This document shows positions 42,183 to 51,520 of a DNA stretch of 64,000 bases, in pieces. Position 1 is the first letter of the stretch; each line of letters begins with the position of its first letter. This DNA is from an uncultured Clostridia bacterium (lineage in GTDB: Bacteria > Bacillota > Clostridia > Christensenellales > UBA1242), in contig CAKVNM010000004.1 of NCBI GenBank assembly GCA_934777505.1, positions 62,001 to 126,000 on the forward strand, given 5' to 3'. Made by a program: the position numbers and the translations under genes. A model generated the notes under the pieces. That model saw nothing but the letters and a program-made list of their open reading frames with translations, did not search any database and was not told the DNA's origin.

Positions 42183-43329
42183 AAATTTCTCTTTCCAGAG
42201 TTATGCCGTCTTTAAATCCGCACGGGCTTTGACAATCAAACCCTTTTAGGCATCTTGCACCTTTGGCTTTTTCTAGCAAAAGTTTTTTAATGCTATCGTC
42301 TTCGGTTTTTAGTGCATATTTTAAAAGCGTGTTTTTCGTCTGCAAACAAACTTCAAGTTGAGCGCTAGTGCATAGCCTTTCGTTTGCCTTTTGGAGTAGG
42401 TTTTCCACAAGCCCACGCTCGCAGATGTTAACCATTTTTCCTTGCGGAAAAAGATGAGCCACCTTTTGCATATCGTCAAGCCACATTTTTTTAAGACTTT
42501 CATTTTTTCTTATCAGTAGCGGAACATAGAACGATTGCTCCTTGGTGTCAAAAAACTCATAACTCAAACTTCTATGTCTTTGGGCTTGACCAAGCATTGC
42601 TAGTGAGCCAACATAGTTCACTGAGTAAACATCGCCAAAATATTCTTTGCGTGATTTTTGTGCAAGTAATCCAAAATGCAAGTCTTTTGAAAACCTTTCA
42701 AAGTTTGCGTCTACAAGGTTGTTTTGTTTCAAAAATGAGCAAAAATCTTGTATGTCTAATATGATGTGTTTGATGTAGTCGTTGGTGGAATTTTCAAGAT
42801 TTTTTAGCATATAGTAAAGTTTGTTTAGTTGCCTGAACGAAACCGTGTATGCCATGCTGGTTTTTGTAAAAACGCTAACAAAATATCTTGCGTTTTCCTG
42901 AGCGAGTTTCTCAATTTTTTTGTCTGTCAAATATTTTTCGTTTGGATATCTTTTTTTGATTAACTCAGCAAAAATTTTGCACCACTTGGTGTAGAGTTTT
43001 AGTTCAATTCCGTCAAGGCTAAGAGTAGTGTATCTCGCACTTTTTTCGCTGGTGGCGTAGACCCTTTCGCCGTTGAGTAGCATTGCAAAAAATTTTGGAA
43101 TTTGGTCAAGATATAGGGTTATGTATTCGTGGTCAAAAATGCTTTGATGACCAAGACGGCTGGCGTTTTGACTTCGCCTGATTTTCTGTTCTTTTGACTG
43201 ACTGATTAAGTCGTCCAAAGTTTTTTGATTGTAGCAAATGCCAGCAAGTGTTCCACTAAACTCACTGTATTGTTCTTTCAAGTTTTCTCCATGATTTTCG
43301 GCTGTGGAAAGTAAAATTTTTATGTCCAT
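42181..43329 (-). CDS. ThyX-like protein built as a tandem repeat of two divergent ThyX halves
   Basis: 382 residues. Residues ~58-180 read as one ThyX-like unit: GHQSIFDHEYITLYLDQIPKFF, ERVYATSEKSARYTTL and NARYFVSVFTKTSMAYTVSFRQLNKL. Residues ~215-380 read as a second unit containing GQAQRHRSLSYEFF (RHR at 251-253) and LFPQGKMVNICERGLVENLL...AQLEV. Canonical ThyX (~220-250 residues) has RHR and SxRY together in one motif; here RHR is in the second unit and SARY in the first. Flavin-dependent dTMP synthesis is possible but not assured. Ends with CLKGFDCQSPC. Ribosome binding site AAGGAG; divergent from a LysR regulator. Confidence 0.65.
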   Translation of the reverse strand: MDIKILLSTAENHGENLKEQYSEFSGTLAGICYNQKTLDDLISQSKEQKIRRSQNASRLGHQSIFDHEYITLYLDQIPKFFAMLLNGERVYATSEKSARYTTLSLDGIELKLYTKWCKIFAELIKKRYPNEKYLTDKKIEKLAQENARYFVSVFTKTSMAYTVSFRQLNKLYYMLKNLENSTNDYIKHIILDIQDFCSFLKQNNLVDANFERFSKDLHFGLLAQKSRKEYFGDVYSVNYVGSLAMLGQAQRHRSLSYEFFDTKEQSFYVPLLIRKNESLKKMWLDDMQKVAHLFPQGKMVNICERGLVENLLQKANERLCTSAQLEVCLQTKNTLLKYALKTEDDSIKKLLLEKAKGARCLKGFDCQSPCGFKDGITLEREI

Positions 43330-43412
43330 ATTGTTTCTCCTTGTTGCAATTATAATGCGATAGTGTTATAATTACAATAACAAGATTTTTATTGGAGGCA
43401 TAAGCATATTTT

Positions 43413-44294
43413 ATGACAAATCTTAACCTATACAAATTTTTTTGTGTTGTCGCAAAAGAGAAAAATCTTTCAAAAGCGAGCGAAAAACTGTTTGTTTCTC
43501 AGCCAGCAGTTTCGTTTTCTATCAAGGAACTAGAAAAAGAACTCGGTCAAAAACTGTTCGTTAGAAAAAGCAAGGGTGTTGAACTGACCACCTTTGGCAA
43601 AATGCTTTATGAAAAAATTAGTCCGTTTTTAAATAGTTGTGACGAAGCCGAAGTTTTGGCTCAAAAGTTTGCAAAACTTCAAACGGGAGTTGTTAGAATT
43701 GGCAGTAGTTCATCAAATGTCAATCAAGTTTTAATCGACTATCTTTCAAAGTTTGCGAGCCTATATCCCGACATTCAAATTGTTATGGAAAGGGGAAGTA
43801 AAGACGAACTCGTTCAAAAACTTTCGCTTGGCGAACTTGATATGATTTTTGTTGACAAGTTCGACAAAGTTTTGGACTACAAAATTGTAAAACAATTTGA
43901 TGTTGTTTATCAGTTGATTGGAAGCAAGGATTTCAAACAAAAGTATCCGCTGGATAGCGTTGAGCCAAAGGATTTTCCTGTGCAAGACTTAATGCTACCA
44001 AGTATCAATAACAATTCGAGAATTACTATCAATAACTACTTTAACGCCCACGGAATATCGCTCAATCCAAAATATGAACTCGACAACTATATTTTGCTTT
44101 ATGAATTCGTAAAAAAGGGTTTTGGTATGGCGTTTGTTAATATTGAGTACTACAAGCAAAAAGTGCTTAGCCACGAAGTTAAAGTAATATTCCCAAACTT
44201 TTCAATCTGTGCAAGAAATATCGTTTGTGCAGTAAGTTATGATATCAGTAATCCCGCTACAAACAAACTGGTTGAGATTATCACGAACAACTAA
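43413..44294 (+). CDS. LysR-family transcriptional regulator
   Basis: 293 residues. N-terminal winged HTH MTNLNLYKFFCVVAKEKNLSKASEKLFVSQPAVSFSIKELEKELGQKLFVRKSKGVELT, then two effector subdomains (VVRIGSSSSNVNQVLIDYLSKFASLYPDI onward). The GGAGG ribosome binding site is 14 nt from the ATG, longer than usual. Divergent from the ThyX-like gene with an 83-bp gap, the classic arrangement for control of the neighbour; the effector is unknown. Confidence 0.92.
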   Translation: MTNLNLYKFFCVVAKEKNLSKASEKLFVSQPAVSFSIKELEKELGQKLFVRKSKGVELTTFGKMLYEKISPFLNSCDEAEVLAQKFAKLQTGVVRIGSSSSNVNQVLIDYLSKFASLYPDIQIVMERGSKDELVQKLSLGELDMIFVDKFDKVLDYKIVKQFDVVYQLIGSKDFKQKYPLDSVEPKDFPVQDLMLPSINNNSRITINNYFNAHGISLNPKYELDNYILLYEFVKKGFGMAFVNIEYYKQKVLSHEVKVIFPNFSICARNIVCAVSYDISNPATNKLVEIITNN

Positions 44295-44320
44295 AAAAGA
44301 GCAGTTTTTGCTCTTTTATT
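44293..44320 (+). terminator. Terminator of the LysR gene
   Basis: AAAAGAGCA pairs with TGCTCTTTT around GTTTT. Confidence 0.88.
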
Positions 44321-44369
44321 TGTTTAAAATTAAATACAAAGGTTTTTGTGTTCTAAAAATTTCTGCTAT

Positions 44370-44876
44370 CTAAAACAATTCTTCGTCTTCATTTCCGTCA
44401 TCTTTTTTGTCAGGTTTTTCTTGCTTGATTTTATAAACTATTCCCGCAAGTTTTTCGTATGCTCTAACTCGCTTATCAAGTTCGATTAGGTTTGAACCAG
44501 AAAACTTTGTGCCGGTGTAGGTGAAGTAGTCCATGTGGAAAGTTTTGTCGTAGTACTGAGTTACAACCAACACTCCGCTCACGCAAGGATAAGCCAAGAT
44601 GTCATAAATGTTATTTTCCATTTCGTTAAGTGCGGTTTCCTGAACTTTAAAAAGTTGCACGCCATTATTTTTAATGAATAGGTAAGAGATTTGTTCGTTG
44701 CTCTTAACCGAGAGTAATGCTCCTGTTTTAAAAATTTTTACTGACTTTTGTTGATTTAGTTCGTTTTCGCAATCGCTTTGAATTTTGATTGCACTCATTG
44801 GCAAGTTTGTGTGACGAAGTTCGTTGTTCTCGTCAAAATAAAAGTTGTTGTTTTGGTGTTGTTTTAAAAATTTCAT
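44370..44876 (-). CDS. Unknown protein, paralogue of the gene at 26388
   Basis: 168 residues after AAAAGGAGAAA. Matches the 26388 protein along most of its length (KIFKTGALLSVK, YLFIKNNGVQLFKVQ, NNIYDI, GVLVVTQYYDKTFHMDYFTYTGTKF). It differs in a charged tail ending KKDDGNEDEELF. No family was recognised; cytoplasmic, and stands alone. Confidence 0.6.
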   Translation of the reverse strand: MKFLKQHQNNNFYFDENNELRHTNLPMSAIKIQSDCENELNQQKSVKIFKTGALLSVKSNEQISYLFIKNNGVQLFKVQETALNEMENNIYDILAYPCVSGVLVVTQYYDKTFHMDYFTYTGTKFSGSNLIELDKRVRAYEKLAGIVYKIKQEKPDKKDDGNEDEELF

Positions 44877-44973
44877 GTTATTTTCTCCTTTTTACGCAGT
44901 TATTATATCTTGCAAAAGGCATAAAGTAAATAACAAGAATTTTATGTGTGATATAAGATTTACTTATATTAAA

Positions 44974-45519
44974 TTACAGCAAATTTTTCTTTTCAAGTTT
45001 GTCAAAAATGTCGTACATAACAACGCTTGCAGCGGTTGAAACATTCAAACTGTTTGCCATGCCAAGAAGTGGAAGGTGAACGGACGCATCTGCAATGTCA
45101 ATAATCTTTTGCGATACTCCGTCAAACTCTCTGCCAAGCACCAAACAAACAGGCTTTGTTGGAACATATTTTCGGTAGTCAACGCTGTTAGAAGTTACTT
45201 CAACCGCCACAATTTCCACGCCCTGATTTTTTAAATCAAGAGCCACCTGCAAAGAATCTTCTTTGTATTCCCAAGGAACCCATTTTTCCGCACCCCTAGA
45301 ACCTTGCTTGATTTTCATGTTTGGTGGAACAATAGTGTTTCCGCAAATATACACTTTTTTAATAAGTAGCGAGTCGGCAAGTCTTAGTATACAGCCAATA
45401 TTGTGAGCACATTTTAGGCTGTCAAGTATGATATAAATATTGTTTCGCTTTTTACTAAAAAATTCTTCTTTTCTTGTTTTGGTTTCTCGTAGTTCTGTTT
45501 TGGTTAGTTGATGTTCCAT
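44974..45519 (-). CDS. SpoU/TrmH-family RNA 2'-O-ribose methyltransferase
   Basis: 181 residues from ATG 45519 (GGGAGAAAATC). SPOUT motifs in order: NIGCILRLAD (motif 1), CLVLGREFDGVS (motif 2), LPLLGMANSLNVSTAASVVMYDIF (motif 3, with the knot residues). It lacks the extra N-terminal L30e-like domain of RlmB and is close in size to TrmH-type enzymes. It methylates ribose in tRNA or rRNA using S-adenosylmethionine; the exact target is not decided by the sequence. Confidence 0.88.
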   Translation of the reverse strand: MEHQLTKTELRETKTRKEEFFSKKRNNIYIILDSLKCAHNIGCILRLADSLLIKKVYICGNTIVPPNMKIKQGSRGAEKWVPWEYKEDSLQVALDLKNQGVEIVAVEVTSNSVDYRKYVPTKPVCLVLGREFDGVSQKIIDIADASVHLPLLGMANSLNVSTAASVVMYDIFDKLEKKNLL

Positions 45520-45699
45520 GATTTTCTCCCATGTTTTTCTTATTTTAATTCTTGCGTCAATTTTTGTCAAAGCAATCTTGATTGCCACTCGCTTTGAATA
45601 AGTAGAAATATATAGTTAATAATAAAAGTATGTTACTTTATGTTGTGGAAAGCAAACCCTGTGGAATAAGCGAAAAAAAGTTAAAAAAATTTTAAAAAA

Positions 45700-45726
45700 T
45701 TAGCACTCGACACTTGACAGTGCTAA
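45700..45726 (+). promoter_or_regulatory. CIRCE operator (HrcA site) of clpB
   Basis: TTAGCACTC-N9-CAGTGCTAA; only one base departs from the CIRCE consensus. It overlaps the -35 hexamer of the clpB promoter, so HrcA binding would block RNA polymerase. Confidence 0.92.
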
Positions 45727-45742
45727 TTTTTCATACTATAAT
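45714..45742 (+). promoter_or_regulatory. clpB promoter
   Basis: -35 TTGACA (45714-45719), 17-bp spacer, -10 TATAAT (45737-45742). Confidence 0.93.
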
Positions 45743-45770
45743 GTCGCTTGAAAAAAGGAGGTAGAACATT

Positions 45771-48350
45771 ATGAACTACGACAAAATAACTCAAAAGAGT
45801 GCGGAATGTTTACAAAACGCTCAAAGTTGTGCGCTTCAAAACGGCAATCAAGAAATCACAAGTTTGCATTTAGCGTATGCACTTTGTAGCGACCAAGACG
45901 GACTCATATATCAAATACTACAAGATATGAATGTTAATATTGATAGCCTACTCAATGATTTGGCTAGCAAAATTAGCGTTCTGCCAAAAATCAGTCCAAT
46001 TCAGCAAGCATATTTGTCAGTCGAAGCCGACCAAGTTTTAACACTTGCCGAGCAAATCGCAAAGAACATGAAAGACGAATATGTTTCGGTTGAACACATA
46101 TTTTTGGCGTTGATTGAAAAGTCTAGCAAAGACTTAAAACAACTTTTAAATTCCTACAACATCACAAAAGACGCTTTTATCAAAGAACTTGCTAGCGTTA
46201 GGGGTAATCAAAATGTTACTAGCGACAATCCCGAAAACACATATAATGCCCTTAAAAAATTTGGCACAGACCTTGTTGAAATGGCAAGGCAAAACAAAAT
46301 CGACCCAGTTATTGGCAGAGATAGCGAGATTCGTGACACAATCATGATTCTTTCCAGAAAGACCAAAAACAACCCAGTGCTAATTGGTGAAGCGGGCGTT
46401 GGCAAGACCGCTATTGTTGAAGGCTTAGCCCAACGAATTGTTAGCGGAGATGTTCCAACGAACTTGAAAGATAGAACTATCTTTTCGCTTGATATGGGAG
46501 CGCTCGTTGCGGGTGCAAAATATCGTGGCGAGTTTGAAGATAGACTAAAATCTGTTTTAAACGAAGTTAAAAAGAGCAACGGAAAGATTATTCTTTTCAT
46601 TGATGAACTTCACACAATCGTTGGTGCTGGAAACAGCGAAGGCGGAATGGACGCAGGCAACCTTTTAAAACCTATGCTTGCTAGGGGCGAACTCCACTGC
46701 ATTGGAGCAACAACGCTCAACGAATATCACAAGTATATCGAAAAAGACCCTGCCCTAGAACGAAGATTTCAAACAGTTCTTGTCAGCGAGCCAACTGTTG
46801 CCGACACAATCGCAATCTTGCGTGGATTAAAGGAAAGATATGAAGTATATCACGGAGTAAAAATTAGTGATAGTGCTTTAATCAACGCAGCCGTGCTTTC
46901 AAACAGATATATCACCGACAGATTTTTGCCAGATAAGGCAATCGACCTTGTTGATGAAGCGTGTGCAATCGTCAAAACCGAAATCGACTCCATGCCAACC
47001 GAAATGGACGAAATCAGGCACAAGATGATTCAACTTCAAATTGAAGAAACTGCTCTAAAAAAAGAAACCGATAACCTTTCAAAATCGCATTTGGCAGACA
47101 TTCAAAAAGAATTAGCCGAACTGCAATCGCAGTTTGATGTCATGAATGCAAAACTCAAAAAGGAAAAGGAAAACATCAACAAAGTTCAGTCCATAAAAGA
47201 ACAAATCTCGCTCGTCAATGCTCAAATCGAGCAGGCTCAAAGAGAGTATGACCTTAATCGTGCTGCCGAACTAAAATACTCCAAACTTATTGGACTTCAA
47301 AACGACTTAAAAGAAGCCGAAAAGTTGGTCGAAGCCGAACAAAATGGAATTTTGCAAAGCAAAGTTACGGACGAAGAAATCAGGCAAGTTGTTTCCAAAT
47401 GGACAGGTATTCCAGTCAATAACCTAAAAGAGAGCGAAAGAGAAAAAATCTTGAAACTCCCAGAAATTTTGCACACTCGTGTTGTTGGTCAAGACGAAGC
47501 GGTTGAAAAAGTTTCAAACGCAATCTTGCGTTCAAGAGCGGGCATTCAAGACCCAAACAGACCTCTTGGTTCGTTCTTGTTCTTAGGTCCAACCGGTGTT
47601 GGAAAAACCGAACTATCAAAAACACTCAGCCAAGCACTATTTGATGACGAGAAGAACTTGATTAGAATTGATATGAGTGAATATATGGAAAAATTCTCAG
47701 TGTCAAGACTAATTGGTGCGCCACCAGGATATGTTGGCTATGAGGAAGGCGGACAACTAACCGAAGCCGTTAGAAGAAAACCATATTCCGTAGTACTATT
47801 TGACGAAATCGAAAAAGCACACCCAGATGTGTTCAATGTGCTTCTTCAAATTCTTGATGACGGCAGAATAACCGACTCACTTGGAAAAACTGTCGACTTC
47901 AAAAACACAATCATTATCTTAACAAGCAACCTTGGTGCTGATGTGATATTAAGTAGTATCGAAAAAAATCACGAAATCACACCAGAAGCACGAGAAGAAG
48001 TCAAGAACATTCTAAGACACAATTTTAGACCAGAATTTTTGAACAGACTTGACGACATTATCTTGTTTAAGCCACTTCAACAAAATCAAATCACAAAGAT
48101 TGTTGATTTACTCTTGGAAAAACTTGCTCAAAGACTTCAAGACAAGCAACTCACATTAAATGTTACATCAAACGCCAAAGACTTTATCGTTAAAAATGGA
48201 TATGACGAAGCCTATGGTGCAAGACCTTTAAAGAGATTTATTCAAGACACCGTTGAAACCGCTGTTGCAAGAAAACTTTTAAGCGACAACTTAACGGCAG
48301 GTTCAACAATCACAGTCGATGCGGTTGATGACCAAATTGTTGTAAAGTAA
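45771..48350 (+). CDS. clpB: ATP-dependent disaggregase ClpB
   Basis: 859 residues, typical ClpB length. N-terminal repeat domain (SAECLQNAQSCALQNGNQEI...), AAA-1 with GEAGVGKTA and GAKYRGEFEDRLKSVL, the coiled-coil middle domain (residues ~400-530, present, which distinguishes it from ClpC/ClpA), and AAA-2 with LGPTGVGKTELSKTL and APPGYVGYEEGGQLTEAVRRKPYSVVLFDEIEKAHPDVF. With DnaK it rescues aggregated proteins. AAGGAGG precedes the ATG. Expression is under HrcA via the CIRCE element. Confidence 0.97.
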   Translation: MNYDKITQKSAECLQNAQSCALQNGNQEITSLHLAYALCSDQDGLIYQILQDMNVNIDSLLNDLASKISVLPKISPIQQAYLSVEADQVLTLAEQIAKNMKDEYVSVEHIFLALIEKSSKDLKQLLNSYNITKDAFIKELASVRGNQNVTSDNPENTYNALKKFGTDLVEMARQNKIDPVIGRDSEIRDTIMILSRKTKNNPVLIGEAGVGKTAIVEGLAQRIVSGDVPTNLKDRTIFSLDMGALVAGAKYRGEFEDRLKSVLNEVKKSNGKIILFIDELHTIVGAGNSEGGMDAGNLLKPMLARGELHCIGATTLNEYHKYIEKDPALERRFQTVLVSEPTVADTIAILRGLKERYEVYHGVKISDSALINAAVLSNRYITDRFLPDKAIDLVDEACAIVKTEIDSMPTEMDEIRHKMIQLQIEETALKKETDNLSKSHLADIQKELAELQSQFDVMNAKLKKEKENINKVQSIKEQISLVNAQIEQAQREYDLNRAAELKYSKLIGLQNDLKEAEKLVEAEQNGILQSKVTDEEIRQVVSKWTGIPVNNLKESEREKILKLPEILHTRVVGQDEAVEKVSNAILRSRAGIQDPNRPLGSFLFLGPTGVGKTELSKTLSQALFDDEKNLIRIDMSEYMEKFSVSRLIGAPPGYVGYEEGGQLTEAVRRKPYSVVLFDEIEKAHPDVFNVLLQILDDGRITDSLGKTVDFKNTIIILTSNLGADVILSSIEKNHEITPEAREEVKNILRHNFRPEFLNRLDDIILFKPLQQNQITKIVDLLLEKLAQRLQDKQLTLNVTSNAKDFIVKNGYDEAYGARPLKRFIQDTVETAVARKLLSDNLTAGSTITVDAVDDQIVVK

Positions 48351-48371
48351 CCTAAAACTTGATAATTTTAA

Positions 48372-48407
48372 AAGAAAATACTAAACACATAGTATTTTCT
48401 TTTTTTA
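48372..48407 (+). terminator. Terminator of clpB
   Basis: GAAAATACTA pairs with TAGTATTTTC around AACACA, followed by TTTTTTT. Confidence 0.88.
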
Positions 48408-48460
48408 TGTCAAAAATTTTTAGTATAATAAATCAAAAGAATATTAGGGGGACTACAATT

Positions 48461-50818
48461 TTGGATAAATTTTCAAGCAAAGAATATTTTGAAACACTCA
48501 ACAAGTATTGGAACGCCAGCAACTATCTTAGTGTGGCTCAGTTATATTTGTTAAAAAATCCACTGCTTCGTGACCACGAACTTTGCGAAGACGACTTAAA
48601 GAAAAAACTCGTTGGACATTGGGGAACTGTCCCAGGTCAAAACTTTGTGTATGCTCACTGCAACAGAGTTATAACAAAGTACAATCTTGATATGATTTTT
48701 ATTTCTGGGCCGGGACACGGCGGAAACTTCTTGGTGGCTAATAGTTATCTTGAAGGAGTGTATAGCGAAGTTTATCCAGAAATTTCGCAAGACAAAAAGG
48801 GCATGACAAGGCTTTGTAAACAATTCTCATTCCCAGGTGGAATTGGCTCTCACTGCGTGCCAGAAACCCCAGGTTCAATCAATGAAGGCGGAGAACTTGG
48901 CTATTCTCTTTGCCATGCCTATGGCGCAGTGCTAGACAATCCAAACTTGATTGCAACCACGGTCGTTGGCGATGGCGAAGCCGAAACTGGACCACTCGCA
49001 ACTTCTTGGCACCTAAACAAGTTTATCGACCCAGTTAGAGATGGAACAGTGCTTCCAGTTCTTCATTTAAACGGCTACAAAATCAGCAATCCAACGCTCC
49101 TATCTCGTATGCCACACGAAACCCTAAAAAGTTTGTTTGAAGGCTACGGCTACAAGCCATATTTTGTCGAAGGCGATGACCCAATGATAATGCATAAACT
49201 AATGGCAAAAACAATGGATTGTTGCATAAAAGACATCGAAAACATAAAAAAACACGCAAAAAACGATAAAAAACACGAATATATGCCTTTTCCAATGATA
49301 ATTTTGCGTACACCAAAAGGCTGGACGGGCCCAGACAAAGTTGACGGAAAGCAGATTGAAGGCAGTTTTAGGGCCCATCAAATTCCGCTAACAATGGAGT
49401 CAAAAGAACACCTAAGACTTTTAAAATTTTGGCTGGAAAGTTACAAACCAGACGAACTTTTTGACGAGAACTACAAGTTAAAACAAGAAATTTTTGATAT
49501 CTTGCCAAAGGGCGAAAAGCGTATGACTGCAAGCAAGTTTGCCAACGGCGGATTGCTCTTAAAAGAACTCAAAACTCCAAAACTCGAAGATTATGCTGTC
49601 AAGTTTAGGGGACACGGAACAGTTCAAACACAGGATATGTATGAACTTGGCGGATACATTCGAGATTTGTACAAACTCAATCCAACAAATTATCGTATTT
49701 TCAGCCCAGACGAAGCCATGAGTAATAGGCTTTATAAGGTTTTTGAAAACGAAAATCGTTCGTTTGCAAGCAAGATTTTGCCAACGGACGAAAAACTTGC
49801 TTTTGACGGCAGGATTATGGACTCAATGCTTTCCGAACATATTTGCGAAGGAATGCTAGAAGGCTACTTGCTAACAGGAAGGCACGGACTTTTTGATAGT
49901 TACGAAGCGTTTGCAACCGTTGTTGATAGCATGGTGGCTCAGCACGCAAAGTGGCTAAAAGTCTGCAACGAAATTGCTTGGAGAAAGCCAATTTCTTCGC
50001 TCAACCTTATTTTAACATCTAACATTTGGCAACAAGACCACAATGGCTTTACGCATCAAGACCCAGGGTTCTTAGATCATATTGCAAACAAGAAAGCCGA
50101 TGTTGTTAGAATCTATCTTCCAGCAGACGCAAACTGCTTGCTGTCGTGCTACGACCACTGTGCAAAGAGCAAAAACTATGTTAATGTAATTGTTGCTTCA
50201 AAAAGACCATCATATCAGTGGCTGACCATGACGGAAGCAAAAAAACATTGCAAAAATGGTGTTAGCGAATGGGAGTGGGCAGGACTCAACGACACAAAAA
50301 ATCCAGATTTGATTATGGCTTGCTGTGGCGATACTCCAACACTCGAAGCCCTTGCAAGCATAAAACTCATCAAAAAATATTTGCCAGAACTCAATGTTAA
50401 ATTTATTAATGTGGTGGATTTAATGAAGTTGATTTGTAGCGAATCGCACCCACACGGTTTGACGCACGAAGAATATGACGAACTATTTACAACCACCAAG
50501 CCAATCGTGTTTGCGTTTCACGGCTATCCACAACTTATTCATCAGTTAACCTACAACCGCCACAACAGTAATATTCATGTTGCGGGCTACCGAGAAGAAG
50601 GCACAATCACAACTCCTTTTGACATGAGAGTTAGAAATCATATCGACAGATATCATCTCGTGCTTAAAGCACTTAGATATCTAAAACTTCCAGCACGCAC
50701 AAAACAGAAAATCGAAAACGAACTCTATCAAAAACTTGCCGAGCATTATGACTATATTAGGGAATATGGCGTGGATTTGCCAGAAGTTGAAAACTGGTCT
50801 TGGAACAATAAAGAGTAG
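48461..50818 (+). CDS. xfp: Xylulose-5-phosphate/fructose-6-phosphate phosphoketolase
   Basis: 785 residues from TTG 48461, which follows TTAGGGGGA with proper spacing; an in-frame start further upstream would add residues lying over the clpB terminator. Hallmarks: GHWGTVPGQNFVYAHCNRVI, ISGPGHGGN, SFPGGIGSHCVPETPGSINEGGELGYSL, VGDGEAETGPLA (thiamine diphosphate site) and SNIWQQDHNGFTHQDPG. It splits xylulose-5-P (or fructose-6-P) with phosphate into acetyl-P plus glyceraldehyde-3-P (or erythrose-4-P), implying heterofermentative pentose use. Confidence 0.95.
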   Translation: MDKFSSKEYFETLNKYWNASNYLSVAQLYLLKNPLLRDHELCEDDLKKKLVGHWGTVPGQNFVYAHCNRVITKYNLDMIFISGPGHGGNFLVANSYLEGVYSEVYPEISQDKKGMTRLCKQFSFPGGIGSHCVPETPGSINEGGELGYSLCHAYGAVLDNPNLIATTVVGDGEAETGPLATSWHLNKFIDPVRDGTVLPVLHLNGYKISNPTLLSRMPHETLKSLFEGYGYKPYFVEGDDPMIMHKLMAKTMDCCIKDIENIKKHAKNDKKHEYMPFPMIILRTPKGWTGPDKVDGKQIEGSFRAHQIPLTMESKEHLRLLKFWLESYKPDELFDENYKLKQEIFDILPKGEKRMTASKFANGGLLLKELKTPKLEDYAVKFRGHGTVQTQDMYELGGYIRDLYKLNPTNYRIFSPDEAMSNRLYKVFENENRSFASKILPTDEKLAFDGRIMDSMLSEHICEGMLEGYLLTGRHGLFDSYEAFATVVDSMVAQHAKWLKVCNEIAWRKPISSLNLILTSNIWQQDHNGFTHQDPGFLDHIANKKADVVRIYLPADANCLLSCYDHCAKSKNYVNVIVASKRPSYQWLTMTEAKKHCKNGVSEWEWAGLNDTKNPDLIMACCGDTPTLEALASIKLIKKYLPELNVKFINVVDLMKLICSESHPHGLTHEEYDELFTTTKPIVFAFHGYPQLIHQLTYNRHNSNIHVAGYREEGTITTPFDMRVRNHIDRYHLVLKALRYLKLPARTKQKIENELYQKLAEHYDYIREYGVDLPEVENWSWNNKE

Positions 50819-50937
50819 ATTTTGATTAAATTTAAGTGGCATTAAAATTATCGTTAAAAACTGGAAAATAATTTTTGACAAAAATGCTTGTTTCAATATT
50901 TTGGAATAATAAAACAAAAAAGTTATATATAAAAACT

Positions 50938-51096
50938 ACTTGCAAAAAAGTGAATAAAGGTATACTTATTACTTGCAAGTAAAAAAACAAAACAAGACAA
51001 AGATTGCGCTTAAAATAATAAAAGTTATGATAAGTTTTGTATCATCTTAGTAAACTAAGAATAAATAAAAATCAGGTTTCATTGCCTGATTTTTTA
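50938..51096 (+). ncRNA. Candidate small transcription unit after xfp
   Basis: ACTTGCAA repeats flank a -10-like TATACT (50961-50966); the second is the palindrome ACTTGCAAGT (50971-50980). About 130 nt downstream a strong terminator (AATCAGG with CCTGATT, then T5, 51070-51096) follows. The -35 spacing (15 bp) is short. No open reading frame of note lies between. Alternatively the terminator simply belongs to xfp. Confidence 0.3.
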
Positions 51097-51323
51097 ATGT
51101 TTTTGGTATTGATATGCGGGGAAAAGGTGGTCTTTTGTATGAATATATTGGAATGCGACCATGTTTGTAACAATGTCTAAATAGTGTTTAGGTTATGAGT
51201 AAGTATTAAATAAAACAGGTAAACAAAATGTTTAGTAATGCTAAAATTTATTAGTCTTAGTTTACTAAGACTTGTGTTTATTTAATTTTAATATAATTTA
51301 TTGCGATATTTTTTAAGGCCACT

Positions 51324-51449
51324 ATGTGCAAAAACGGAATGATTTTTTTCAAAAACCATAATAGAAGTGTAGTTTGCGTGCTTAATGTGTCTTCAAAGTA
51401 TAAAAGTATTTCTAGCAATGGTATAAATCCGTTTGGTATTTATGTGTAG
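51324..51449 (+). CDS. Possible 41-residue small protein
   Basis: ATG with AAGG 7 nt upstream and a TATAAT at 51292-51297. The peptide begins MCKNGMIFFKNHNRSVVCV and ends FGIYV. There is no recognisable family and the promoter spacing is poor. It could be real, a remnant, or chance. The rest of 51097-51490 shows nothing else. Confidence 0.25.
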   Translation: MCKNGMIFFKNHNRSVVCVLNVSSKYKSISSNGINPFGIYV

Positions 51450-51493
51450 AACTAATTGCACATTATTTTAATTCATATTCGTTTTTTCACATA

Positions 51494-51518
51494 AAAAAGG
51501 CTTATAAAACTATAAGCC
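51494..51518 (-). terminator. Terminator of the histidine phosphatase gene
   Basis: Minus strand GGCTTATA pairs with TATAAGCC around GTTT, followed by TTTTTT. Confidence 0.88.
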
Positions 51519-51520
51519 GT

